Assembly (NCBI GenBank): GCA_030633635.1 | Contig: DAOVSA010000005.1 | Location: 1 to 11,771, forward strand | Direction: 5' to 3' | Length of the DNA: 11,771 bases | DNA from: Candidatus Altarchaeota archaeon | Lineage (GTDB): Archaea > Altiarchaeota > Altiarchaeia > IMC4 > DAOVSA01 | Shown here: piece by piece, positions 1 through 7,038 of the stretch | Layout of the letters: the number at the start of each line of letters is the position of its first letter | Position numbering within the stretch: position 1 is the stretch's first letter | The notes under the pieces: generated by a model | Database searches by the model: none | Told to the model about the DNA's origin: nothing | The model's input: only the letters and a program-made list of their open reading frames with translations | Program-made: the position numbers and the translations under genes

Positions 1-1
1 G

Positions 2-184
2 GATCTTCCCGATTGTTTGGAGATAACCGCTCGCAGTCTGGATGACAACGAAATTATGGCAGTACAACACAGGAAATATCCAATCTATGGAGTCCAGTTC
101 CATCCAGAGTCAATTTTAACCGTGGATGGTAAAAAGATCGTTGAGAATTTTTTAAATATCATCAAAGAATGGAAAATAGAATAG
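2..184 (+). CDS. trpG: Anthranilate synthase component II (glutamine amidotransferase), 3' end only
   Basis: This is the C-terminal 60 residues of a class I glutamine amidotransferase; the start lies outside the window. The visible part contains LPDCLEITARS, then YGVQFHPES, which carries the His and Glu of the Cys-His-Glu triad that releases ammonia from glutamine. The stretch after HPES (ILTVDGKKIVENFL) is typical of TrpG/PabA. In TrpG the ammonia is passed to TrpE, which makes anthranilate from chorismate for tryptophan synthesis. The stop codon lies 16 bases inside the next gene, gatA, so the two are probably cotranscribed and translationally coupled. PabA (4-amino-4-deoxychorismate synthase) cannot be excluded from this fragment. 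The family is certain and the specific role likely. Confidence 0.85.
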   Translation, partial: DLPDCLEITARSLDDNEIMAVQHRKYPIYGVQFHPESILTVDGKKIVENFLNIIKEWKIE

Positions 185-1488
185 AAACCAGGATAAATGC
201 AGAGATAGAGGAAATAGAAAGAAGAGACAGAGAGATCAACTCATTTATAGTTCTAGATAAGGAAGGAACAGCAAGAAAAGAGATAAAAAAGGGAAAATTA
301 AGCGACCTGAAAATTGCTGTAAAATCAAACATCTGCGTGGAAGGCTTAAAGGCGACTTGTGCATCCCAAACATTGGATAACTATATCGCACCCTATGATG
401 CGGGCGTGGTTAAAAAAATAAAAGAGAACGGCGGATTAATAGTTGGAATGACCAACATGGATGAATTTGCGTGTGGTTCATCCGGGGAGACCTCTTATTC
501 CGGACAGGTTCACAATCCCGCAGCTATGGGCCACATCCCGGGGGGGTCATCGTCGGGTTCTGCCGCAGCTGTCGCAGCAAACTTTGTTGACGGGGCTCTT
601 GGAAGTGATACCGGGGGTTCAATCCGAAATCCCGCCTCTCATTGTGGCGTTGTGGGATTCAAACCAACTTACGGTGTCGTTTCAAGGTATGGATTGATAG
701 ATATGGCGATGTCACTGGAGCAGATAGGTCCGTTTGCAAGAGATGTTCCAACAGCCGCTTTATTGCTTGAGGTTATCTCCGGCCATGACCTGCGAGATGC
801 AACATCCCTGAATCTAAACAGGGACTTCTATAAATTCTCGGAACATCTAAATCCCGATTTAAATGGTATCAAAATTGGATACGCCCTTGAATTTGATGGG
901 TTGATTCTCGATGAAGGGATTAAGCGAGTGATTCATAAAGCCTTAGATGAGTTAAATTCCCGGGGTGCGGAGGTTATGGAGGTTAACCTGCCAAATTTGG
1001 AGATCGCTTTGCCGACTTATTACCTGACTATGTATGTAGAATTCTTTTCAGCCACGAGAAAATATGATGGAAGAAGATATGGTCACAAAATAGAAGACGT
1101 CTGCGGCGAAGAGGTTTTGAGAAGGATACTGCTCGGCTCTTTCATAAGCCAGAAAGAATACTCGGGGAAATACTATAAAAAGGCATTGATGGCCAGATCC
1201 TTGATAAGAAAAGAGATATCCGACGTACTAAGTGATGTGGATGTTCTGGTGGGGCCCACAGTTCCGAAATTACCGCACAAACTTGGGACGAAGATAACAG
1301 ATCCGATGGTTATGTACGCCTATGATATTTTTACGGTCACCGCAAATTTGGCAGGCATCCCTGCCGGAGTGGTTCCATGTGGCAAGGTTAATGGAATTCC
1401 CACCGGGCTACAGGTTGTAGGAAGCGCATTAGATGATCAGAAGGTTTTGAATGTGATGTATGGATTTGAGAAACGGGATAACCTATGA
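169..1488 (+). CDS. gatA: Aspartyl/glutamyl-tRNA amidotransferase subunit A
   Basis: GatA is the amidase-family subunit of GatCAB. It hydrolyses glutamine and feeds ammonia to GatB, which converts Asp-tRNA(Asn) (and in some organisms Glu-tRNA(Gln)) to the amide form. The amidase-signature catalytic residues are all visible: Lys52 in IAVKSNIC, cis-Ser127 in PGGSSSGSAAA and nucleophile Ser151 in GSDTGGSIRNPAS, with the family spacing. The C-terminal VTANLAGIPAGVVPCG and GIPTGLQVVG blocks are also typical. The length of 439 aa is slightly short against roughly 450-490 aa for the family, mostly at the N terminus. The ATG overlaps the end of trpG by 16 bases. No gatC or gatB is next to it. Archaea generally use GatDE for Gln, so this complex most likely makes Asn-tRNA(Asn). 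The non-discriminating-type AspRS at 7938-9236 supports that. Confidence 0.93.
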   Translation: MENRIETRINAEIEEIERRDREINSFIVLDKEGTARKEIKKGKLSDLKIAVKSNICVEGLKATCASQTLDNYIAPYDAGVVKKIKENGGLIVGMTNMDEFACGSSGETSYSGQVHNPAAMGHIPGGSSSGSAAAVAANFVDGALGSDTGGSIRNPASHCGVVGFKPTYGVVSRYGLIDMAMSLEQIGPFARDVPTAALLLEVISGHDLRDATSLNLNRDFYKFSEHLNPDLNGIKIGYALEFDGLILDEGIKRVIHKALDELNSRGAEVMEVNLPNLEIALPTYYLTMYVEFFSATRKYDGRRYGHKIEDVCGEEVLRRILLGSFISQKEYSGKYYKKALMARSLIRKEISDVLSDVDVLVGPTVPKLPHKLGTKITDPMVMYAYDIFTVTANLAGIPAGVVPCGKVNGIPTGLQVVGSALDDQKVLNVMYGFEKRDNL

Positions 1489-1510
1489 GAAATGGGGCGA
1501 ATAAGAGAGA

Positions 1511-1521
1511 ATTTTTATATC
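1511..1521 (+). promoter_or_regulatory. Candidate TATA box in the gatA-rrp42 gap
   Basis: TTTTTATATC lies 22 bases after the gatA stop in a 230-bp gap and resembles the archaeal TATA consensus. A transcript would begin near 1540, giving a leader of about 180 bases before rrp42. The leader would contain a 38-codon ORF (1563-1679) of unclear status. A second AT-rich string, AAAATATAAAAA at about 1696-1707, is too close to the rrp42 start to leave room for the ribosome-binding site in the message. I see no RNA gene in the gap. Confidence 0.4.
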
Positions 1522-1707
1522 AAAACCTAATATATTGAAATAGTAGAAATAGTATTATTCAAATGAAAAATTCATGGGATATGGAACGAGCAAAATATGG
1601 CACAATGTGCTGTAACCGCCATAGAACTCATCGATTTTTACGACATATCACACACAGGGAGTTATACGATCTGATTTGAGAATAATACATTTGCAAAATA
1701 TAAAAAT

Positions 1708-1713
1708 GGAGGT
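1708..1713 (+). promoter_or_regulatory. Ribosome binding site of rrp42
   Basis: GGAGGT lies 5 bases before the ATG at 1719. It is the strongest Shine-Dalgarno sequence among the plus-strand genes here; most others look leaderless. It fixes the rrp42 start and implies a leadered message. Confidence 0.75.
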
Positions 1714-1718
1714 TTAAA

Positions 1719-2510
1719 ATGGAAATTGAGGCATATCTAAAAAAAGATTATATCATAAATCTTATTAATGAAGGTAAACGCATAGATGGACGTAAGTTTG
1801 ATGAGTATAGAGATATAGGGATAGAGAAAGGAGTAGTAAATGAGAAGGCGGAGGGTTCTGCCCGGGTGAAGTTGGGGGATTCCGAGGTTATGGTAGGGAT
1901 AAAGATGGATGTTGGTGAACCATACCCGGATCAACCAGATACGGGAGTTATGACCGTTGGTGCAGAATTAATACAGCTGGCATCTCCAACATTTGAATCG
2001 GGACCACCAAGAGAAGAGGCAATAGAACTTGCAAGGGTTGTTGATCGAGGCATTAGAGAGAGTAAAGCGATCGAGTTGGATAAATTACTCATTGAGGAAA
2101 ATAAGGTTTGGATTGTCTTTATTGATGTATATATCCTGAATCATGGAGGCAACCTGATAGATGCATCGGGTATAGCAGCAACCGCAGCTTTATTAGATGC
2201 TAGAATGCCAAAATATGAGGAGGGAAAAGTAATCAGGGGGGAATGGAATGGAAAACTGCCGATTGCCAAGATACCGATACCCTGCACATCTGCAAAGATC
2301 GGGGATCAGATTGTGATAGATCCCTGCCTAGATGAGGAATATGCTATGGGGGGTAGGCTAACAGTTGCTACAACAACCACAGATACAGATGAGATTATGA
2401 TAAATGCCATGCAGAAGGGAGGGATGAGTGGGTTCACTTCCGAGGAGGTACAAAAGAGCATAGATATGGCATTTGAAAATTCCAAAAAGATTAGGAAGTT
2501 GGTCAAGTGA
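1719..2510 (+). CDS. rrp42: Exosome complex component Rrp42
   Basis: Rrp42 is the RNase PH-fold subunit that pairs with catalytic Rrp41 in the hexameric ring of the archaeal exosome, which degrades and tails RNA 3' ends in the cytoplasm. Diagnostic parts are GKRIDGRKFDEYR near residue 20, EGSARVKLGDSEVMVGIKMDVGEPYPDQPDTG, and the C-terminal RNase PH region with HGGNLIDASGIAATAALLDAR. This is the Rrp42 rather than the Rrp41 version; Rrp42 has no phosphorolytic site of its own. The length of 263 aa is normal. In many euryarchaea rrp42 sits directly after rrp4 and rrp41. Here it follows gatA across a 230-bp gap and is followed by a further gap of about 230 bp, so it seems to be a stand-alone unit. 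The identification is firm. Confidence 0.93.
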   Translation: MEIEAYLKKDYIINLINEGKRIDGRKFDEYRDIGIEKGVVNEKAEGSARVKLGDSEVMVGIKMDVGEPYPDQPDTGVMTVGAELIQLASPTFESGPPREEAIELARVVDRGIRESKAIELDKLLIEENKVWIVFIDVYILNHGGNLIDASGIAATAALLDARMPKYEEGKVIRGEWNGKLPIAKIPIPCTSAKIGDQIVIDPCLDEEYAMGGRLTVATTTTDTDEIMINAMQKGGMSGFTSEEVQKSIDMAFENSKKIRKLVK

Positions 2511-2739
2511 TTGGAGGGGTTAGGGGGGTTTAGGTTCTTCTTGCCTTTACGTTTGAGTCTTTTAATGAGAACCCATAATATTCTCAGTACGGGCTTGGTT
2601 TATGCCATAGAATGAGAAACCGCTTAAGAGTTTGAGGAAAGGGACATCATCGCAGGTATTTCCGTTCTTGAAATTTCATGCCCATATCGACTTACTATGG
2701 ATAATGTAGGTAGAGATATTCATATCCACTTCAAACCCA
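2511..2739. other. Gap between rrp42 and fibrillarin, no gene recognised
   Basis: These 229 bp hold no convincing ORF on either strand. The first 25 bases are G-rich (GGAGGGGTTAGGGGGG). A small inverted repeat, TGAGAA (2566-2571) against TTCTCA (2581-2586), has a 9-base loop and follows GAGTCTTTT; it could be a weak end-of-transcript structure for rrp42. No clear TATA box for fibrillarin stands out, although GATATTCATATCC at about 2715-2728 is AT-rich. I looked for Nop5, the usual upstream partner of fibrillarin, and found no trace. Confidence 0.4.
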
Positions 2740-3399
2740 ATGCTTCAAAGGAAAATGAAAAAAATCTTTCCCGGAGTTTATAGGATTAATGGAAAATTAG
2801 CGACCAAGAACTCTGTAAGAGGATTTCGGGTTTATGGAGAACGATTGATCGAAAAAAAGGGGCAGGAATATAGATTTTGGGACCCATTCAGGAGTAAACT
2901 TGGGGCGGGAATCCTGAAAGGATTAAAAAAACTTCCAATTAAGCCAAATTATAACGTTTTATATCTTGGATCATCTACAGGCACCACAGCAAGCCATGTA
3001 GCAGATATAACCCGCAACTCTGTCTATTGTATAGAATTCTCCAAGCGAATGATGAGAGAACTGATTCCGGTGAGCGGGGTTAAAACAAACATGATCCCGA
3101 TTTTGGGTGATGCAATACATCCCTTGGAGTATTGCCACAATATTAATCTTGTGGACGTTATCTACCAGGATGTAGCACAGCCGAATCAGGCAGAAATTTT
3201 AATAAAGAATACAGAGATGTTTGCTCCCAGGTATGCGATGTTTGTTGTAAAGAGCAGGAGCATTAATGCGGTGAAAAGTCCAAAAAAAGTTTTTGAGGAG
3301 GAAATAGATAAATTAAAGGAAAAATTTAAAATTTTACAGATTGTTGATTTAAGACCTTATGACAAGGATCATGTATTGGTAAATTTGGAGGTTTTTTAG
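2740..3399 (+). CDS. flpA: Fibrillarin-like rRNA/tRNA 2'-O-methyltransferase
   Basis: This is archaeal fibrillarin, the SAM-dependent catalytic subunit of box C/D sRNPs. With Nop5 and L7Ae it methylates ribose 2'-OH groups on rRNA and tRNA at guide-selected sites. The SAM-binding motif VLYLGSSTGTT is at residues 73-83 and DVIYQDVAQPNQAEIL starts at 139. The proposed catalytic set is present: Lys53 (RSKLGAGI), Asp144, Lys171 (VVKSRS) and His211 (DKDHVLV). The length of 219 aa is normal. The start is ambiguous: ATG 2740 has no ribosome-binding site, while ATG 2755 (protein MKKIFPGVY...) follows AAAGGA closely and better matches family N termini. The stop overlaps the end of the convergent gene at 3396 by 4 bp. 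The usual operon partner nop5 is not adjacent. Confidence 0.93.
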   Translation: MLQRKMKKIFPGVYRINGKLATKNSVRGFRVYGERLIEKKGQEYRFWDPFRSKLGAGILKGLKKLPIKPNYNVLYLGSSTGTTASHVADITRNSVYCIEFSKRMMRELIPVSGVKTNMIPILGDAIHPLEYCHNINLVDVIYQDVAQPNQAEILIKNTEMFAPRYAMFVVKSRSINAVKSPKKVFEEEIDKLKEKFKILQIVDLRPYDKDHVLVNLEVF

Positions 3400-4604
3400 C
3401 GTTTAATCTCCTTTTCCAATCCATAAATCTTTTTTCTCATCTCCAGGACATTGGCAGCATCGTAACAGATTATATCAATCTTTCCTATCAAAAATTTCAA
3501 AAGATTATCTGAGATTCTGCCAGATACGCATATTTCGATGTTGTTCTTCCTGCATTTGGAGATTACGTCATCTAACATCCCCAAGACAACGGGATGGTCA
3601 TCTTTGAACATATTGGAAACCAGTTCGTTATCCCTGTCAACAGCCAAAAGACACATGGTCAGGTCATTTATTCCGATACTAACGAAATCAATTCCCATTT
3701 GAATGAATTCATCTATGGATAAAGCAACCGCCGGTGTTTCGACGGATATGCCCCTCTTTAGTTTCTCCAAACCAAAATTTTGAAGTATGTCTAAGAATTC
3801 CCTATATTCGGATATATCCCTAATGAAAGGAACCTTAACATATAAATTGTCAAAGCCCTCGTTTAAAAGTTTACGCATAGCAGAAAGTTCAATAGAAAGC
3901 AATTTTGGTTCATCCAGTTCTCTTTGTATCCCCCTCCAGCCAAACAAAGGATTTCCTTCGTATGGTTCCTCTTCTCCACCAATTAATCTCCTGAATTCAT
4001 TGGTGGGTGCGTCCAATAGTTTATACCACACCGGTTTCTGATGAAACGACTCTAAAACAGTTTTCATGCCCCCGTAGATGAGATCCTCCAGAATTTTTTC
4101 TTTTCCCTCCTCAACAAATTTTCTGGGGTGTTTTCCACTCTTCAGGATCATATAGTTGCTTCTTAATGAACCGACGCCGTCAAAAACCTCAGAAATTCCC
4201 TTTGACCTGCTTGGAATTTCCACTATCGCATAAATTTTCGTCTGGATCTCATAAACTTCCTTCACTTTCTTATGCTCTATTTCAACGTCTCCACCATATA
4301 CGTCTCCATTCCAACCATCGATCGTCACTAGTTGATCATCATTCAAAATCTCGCTTGCAAGTACCGTTCCAACCACACATGGGATGCGATACTCCCTTAA
4401 AATGTTTAATCCATGAGAAGTAATCCCGCCCTTATCTGTAATGACCCCGGAAGCATTTTTAAGAAAAGGGGTTATATCCGGTGTCAGAGAATCAATTACA
4501 GCTATTCTATTCTTGTCTATATTTTTATTCCTAAAAATTTCTATTCTCCCATGCCCTATTCCAGGGCTTCCACCTTTCCCTTTCAGCAGGATATTATTCT
4601 TCAT
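3396..4604 (-). CDS. Phosphoenolpyruvate synthase-like protein lacking the ATP-grasp half
   Basis: The protein (402 aa) matches only the C-terminal half of PEP synthase (about 750-800 aa in full). Residues 8-110 form the phosphohistidine swivelling domain, with GGSPGIGHGRI and the phospho-carrier His64 in TDKGGITSHGL. From about 125 to the end is the PEP/pyruvate TIM barrel: DGVGSLRS (Arg148), LLDAPTNEFRRLIGG (198-210), NPLFGWRG (218-225), SVETPAVAL (Glu289), SIGINDLT (309-316), AVDRDNELV and catalytic-type Cys359 (EICVSG). Every active-site block of this half looks intact, so it is not a decaying fragment. The missing half is the N-terminal ATP-binding domain (PF01326), which would phosphorylate His64. 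It starts exactly at a domain boundary. Either the ATP domain is encoded elsewhere (split enzyme), or this is a phosphotransfer protein with another donor. It overlaps flpA tail-to-tail by 4 bp and is divergent from the KaiC-like gene. Confidence 0.85.
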   Translation of the reverse strand: MKNNILLKGKGGSPGIGHGRIEIFRNKNIDKNRIAVIDSLTPDITPFLKNASGVITDKGGITSHGLNILREYRIPCVVGTVLASEILNDDQLVTIDGWNGDVYGGDVEIEHKKVKEVYEIQTKIYAIVEIPSRSKGISEVFDGVGSLRSNYMILKSGKHPRKFVEEGKEKILEDLIYGGMKTVLESFHQKPVWYKLLDAPTNEFRRLIGGEEEPYEGNPLFGWRGIQRELDEPKLLSIELSAMRKLLNEGFDNLYVKVPFIRDISEYREFLDILQNFGLEKLKRGISVETPAVALSIDEFIQMGIDFVSIGINDLTMCLLAVDRDNELVSNMFKDDHPVVLGMLDDVISKCRKNNIEICVSGRISDNLLKFLIGKIDIICYDAANVLEMRKKIYGLEKEIKR

Positions 4605-4636
4605 TTTTGATGATAATGGGTATGAATAATTGGAGA

Positions 4637-4660
4637 ACGTATATAAAAATCTATATAAAT
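4637..4660. promoter_or_regulatory. Divergent promoters of the PEP-synthase-like and KaiC-like genes
   Basis: The 80-bp space between the two starts holds two TATA-like boxes. Read on the minus strand, TTTTTATATACG (4638-4649) would start transcription near 4615, about 10 bases before the PEP-synthase-like ATG at 4604. On the plus strand, CTATATAAAT (4651-4660) would start near 4681, nearly at the ATG at 4685. The boxes almost touch, so the two genes are likely to influence each other's expression. Confidence 0.5.
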
Positions 4661-4684
4661 AACTGTTATCTAAATTTGATAAAA

Positions 4685-5260
4685 ATGGATGAAATGGTAG
4701 ATTTTGAAGAAAGACTTCGACAAAAACTTCAAGGTATCGAGAAAGGGCACATAACCCTGATACTGACCATGCCGGCGGATTATTTCAGAAGCGTTTTAGT
4801 GGTATTAGATGTTTTGGTAAATGAGAAGGATTGTGGGGGGGTGTACATGACGGTTAGCAAACCCCATGCATTTATCTCAAGAGTATTGGAGAGAGAGAAT
4901 ATCCCAACCAAAAAGTTATTCTTCATCGATTTTATCTCTTGTATGGCTGGAGAAAAAGTTGGAGCGCGGGGAAATTGTATTTTTGTCGAGAATCCAGCTT
5001 CTTTGGAGGAGATAAGTATGTACGCTGAGGAATTAATCGAAAAACTAGACACTCCTGAAAAATTTCTGCTTTTGGATTCCTTATCAACGCTCCTGATATA
5101 TAACAACGCCCAATCTGTGAAAAAATTCTCTCATTTTTTGATAAACAAATTGCGTATGGATGGGATGAGTGGGATATTTGTCACCCTAGAGGATGATGCG
5201 TCTAGGGATTTGACCGACACCCTGATTCACCTATGTGATTCGGTGATAAATATCAGATGA
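4685..5260 (+). CDS. KaiC/RecA-fold protein without a Walker A motif
   Basis: The protein (191 aa) has the layout of an archaeal KaiC-like RecA-superfamily domain: strand GHITLIL, a helix, a strand GGVYMTVS, LFFIDFIS, the Walker B-like strand KFLLLDSLSTLLIY (Asp131), then SHFLINKLRMDGMSGIFVTLE and the end VINIR. Where KaiC has the phosphate-binding GxxGxGK(T/S) loop, this protein has LTMPADYFRS (27-36) with no glycines and no Lys-Thr. It is therefore unlikely to bind ATP in the usual way and is probably a regulatory or scaffold relative. The open frame extends to an ATG at 4607, but that extension lies over the promoter boxes, so I use ATG 4685; ATG 4694 is also possible. Function is unknown. 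Its divergent neighbour is the PEP-synthase-like half enzyme. Confidence 0.7.
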   Translation: MDEMVDFEERLRQKLQGIEKGHITLILTMPADYFRSVLVVLDVLVNEKDCGGVYMTVSKPHAFISRVLERENIPTKKLFFIDFISCMAGEKVGARGNCIFVENPASLEEISMYAEELIEKLDTPEKFLLLDSLSTLLIYNNAQSVKKFSHFLINKLRMDGMSGIFVTLEDDASRDLTDTLIHLCDSVINIR

Positions 5261-5299
5261 TATAGTGGAGGAAGGGGGGTTCTTACATACACCACCAGA

Positions 5300-5911
5300 T
5301 TAATCCTTTTTTACATACCTCACTCGCTGTTCTATCTTCTCAACCCGCTTCCATACTTCCCTTTGCGATAGATAATTCTCGTATCCGCCACGGATGCCGA
5401 TCCAGAGCATATCAACCATGGCAGGATATGCAGACATCAAAGATTTGTGCAGGACAACCAGATCCATTGCCTTATCCTCTATTCGCGTTGAGGTCATACC
5501 CAGACCAAAATCTATCAGATAGATCTCATCATCCTTTAATAACATATTGGAAGTTGTGAGGTCGTTGTGGATTATATTTGAATCGTGTAATCTCGCGATC
5601 AATTCCCCGATTTTTTTACTTATATTAACAATTGCAGATTTTTTTGCTGATTGAAGGTAATCATAAACCAATTCTGCATCTATAAACTCCATGACTATCT
5701 TATTATCTTTAAAATTGACATCATAAACATTTGGAACCGGTATTCCACTTCTCTTTGACCTTTTTAGTAGTTTGGCCTCTCTTTTGGTTCTTGATCGCCT
5801 TAATCGCTCATCCAACACCCCGATTCGGTATTCTTTTTTGATTCTGTGCTTTATCAACCGATCTTTTTCCAGATAAAGGTTTGCCTCTGCTCCTTTTCCA
5901 ACCAATTTCAT
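5300..5911 (-). CDS. bud32: KEOPS complex protein kinase/ATPase Bud32
   Basis: Bud32 is the small atypical kinase (here 203 aa) of the KEOPS complex. Its ATPase activity supports Kae1 in making N6-threonylcarbamoyladenosine at position 37 of ANN-decoding tRNAs. The sequence shows the nucleotide loop GKGAEANLY (5-13), Lys21 in LIKHRIKKEYR, the LDERLRRSRTKREAKLL helix, catalytic HNDLTTSN (Asp117, Asn122) and DFGLG (Asp134-Gly136). The usual form of the catalytic loop is HGDLTTSN; here Gly is replaced by Asn116. In many euryarchaea Bud32 is fused to the C terminus of Kae1, but here it is a separate gene. The ATG at 5911 is required because the nucleotide loop starts at residue 5. No ribosome-binding site is seen, so a leaderless message is likely. 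It is convergent with the KaiC-like gene (39-bp gap). Confidence 0.92.
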   Translation of the reverse strand: MKLVGKGAEANLYLEKDRLIKHRIKKEYRIGVLDERLRRSRTKREAKLLKRSKRSGIPVPNVYDVNFKDNKIVMEFIDAELVYDYLQSAKKSAIVNISKKIGELIARLHDSNIIHNDLTTSNMLLKDDEIYLIDFGLGMTSTRIEDKAMDLVVLHKSLMSAYPAMVDMLWIGIRGGYENYLSQREVWKRVEKIEQRVRYVKKD

Positions 5912-5915
5912 TTTA

Positions 5916-5940
5916 ATTTTTTATATCTATTATTTAATGA
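5916..5940. promoter_or_regulatory. Divergent promoters of bud32 and aroB'
   Basis: The 50-bp gap holds TTTTTTATATCT (5917-5928), which placed on the plus strand would start aroB' transcription near 5950, about 11 bases before its ATG. On the minus strand, TCATTAAATA (5940-5931) would start transcription about at the bud32 ATG, a leaderless message. Neither gene has a Shine-Dalgarno sequence, which agrees with this. The positions are inferred from the usual TATA-to-start distance. Confidence 0.45.
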
Positions 5941-5961
5941 ATTCTAAATACACCAACAAAA

Positions 5962-7029
5962 ATGAAAGAATTATGGGTTAGGGCAAATCAAGATTCATCA
6001 TGGGATAAGCGGAAGGGATTGATTACTACGGCGCTGGAAAGTGGTGCCAATGCAGTCATCGTACATGAGGGAGAAGCCAGTAAGGTGAAAGAACTGGGGA
6101 AGATAGATGTTGTGGCAGATGATACTGATGCCGACATATTTCTTGGAAAGGACATAAAGAGCCTCAGATGGGGAAAGAAAAAGAAAAGAAAAACTGCATT
6201 CTATAGGAAAATTGAGAGTAAAGAAGATGAAAAAATGATCGCAAATGCCGGAAACTACGTGGATTATGTCGTAATAAAAGCTACGGACTGGAAGATCATT
6301 CCACTAGAAAATTTGATCGCTGAGCTGAGGAATAAATGTAAGATCATCGTCGAGGTATCCGGTGTTGAGGACGCGAAACTGGCATTACAAACCCTGGAGG
6401 TGGGATCGGATGGTGTTTTAGTGGATGCGGGGGTGAACGAAATCAAAAAAATAAAAAAGGTGTTGGATGAGGTATCTGCCGAGATGTTAGATCTAAAACC
6501 TGTGAAAATCACCCGCATTACGCCTGTTGGTATGGGGGACAGGGCGTGTATAGACACATGTTCCATCTTCAACATGGGCGAGGGTATGCTGGTTGGTTCC
6601 CAATCCAATGCGTTGTTTTTGGTTCACTCTGAAACCATAGAAACACCATACGTTGAAACTCGTCCTTTTAGAGTTAACGCCGGCCCGGTACACGCTTACG
6701 TCAGAGTCGCAGATCAAAAGACCAAGTATCTGAGCGAACTTAAGGCAGGTGATGAGGTTTTGGGTGTCGATTGGCAAGGAAAAACCAGAAAATTGATCGT
6801 TGGAAGGGCAAAAATCGAAAAACGCCCGTTAATGCTGATTGAAGCAAAATTCAATCAAATGTCGATAAGAACATTGCTTCAAAACGCTGAAACTATCAGG
6901 TTAGTCGACAAAAATGGGAAAGCGATATCTGTTGTTGAATTGAAAATAGGTGATGAGGTTCTGGCATATATCGAAGATATTGGCAGGCACTTTGGAATGA
7001 AGGTTGAGGAAAGCATCGAGGAGAAGTAA
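5962..7029 (+). CDS. aroB': 3-Dehydroquinate synthase II (archaeal shikimate entry)
   Basis: The 355-aa protein belongs to the archaeal DHQ synthase family typified by MJ1249, unrelated to bacterial AroB. With NAD+ it oxidatively deaminates and cyclises 2-amino-3,7-dideoxy-D-threo-hept-6-ulosonate to 3-dehydroquinate, the start of aromatic amino acid synthesis in archaea lacking the DAHP route. Family hallmarks are the opening [40 protein letters not shown], the block [26 protein letters not shown] (about 191-216), [16 protein letters not shown] and the end [14 protein letters not shown]. Length is normal and the frame intact. No Shine-Dalgarno is seen, so the message is probably leaderless. 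The expected partner, aroA', is not in the window. The last 50 bp of the gene, including the stop codon, are repeated 330 bp downstream behind a run of hairpins. Confidence 0.93.
   Translation: MKELWVRANQDSSWDKRKGLITTALESGANAVIVHEGEASKVKELGKIDVVADDTDADIFLGKDIKSLRWGKKKKRKTAFYRKIESKEDEKMIANAGNYVDYVVIKATDWKIIPLENLIAELRNKCKIIVEVSGVEDAKLALQTLEVGSDGVLVDAGVNEIKKIKKVLDEVSAEMLDLKPVKITRITPVGMGDRACIDTCSIFNMGEGMLVGSQSNALFLVHSETIETPYVETRPFRVNAGPVHAYVRVADQKTKYLSELKAGDEVLGVDWQGKTRKLIVGRAKIEKRPLMLIEAKFNQMSIRTLLQNAETIRLVDKNGKAISVVELKIGDEVLAYIEDIGRHFGMKVEESIEEK
6980..7029 (+). repeat. Direct repeat copy A: 3' coding tail of aroB'
   Basis: These 50 bases encode the last 15 codons of aroB' plus its stop. They match 7310-7359 at 48 of 50 positions. 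The two differences (6984 C/T and 7026 G/A) are both third-position and synonymous (Gly and Lys). Past the stop a weaker match continues for about 14 bases (TGGTTGAATTT against AGGTTGCTTTT). Confidence 0.95.
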
Positions 7030-7038
7030 ATCTGGTTG

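Noticed and set aside
2600..2670. Box C/D guide RNA on the minus strand before fibrillarin
   Set aside because: A GATGATG string and a distant CTGA exist, but the spacing is too long, no C'/D' pair fits and there is no terminal stem.
3396..4604. Enzyme I of the phosphotransferase system
   Set aside because: Domain order and motifs (LLDAPTNEFRRLIGG, NPLFGWRG, AVDRDNELV) fit PEP synthase better, and there is no HPr-binding N-terminal domain.
4607..4684. N-terminal extension of the KaiC-like protein
   Set aside because: It translates the divergent promoter region and gives an Asn/Tyr/Ile-rich tail (NNWRTYIKIYINNCYLN) unlike the family. ATG 4685 fits the TATA position.
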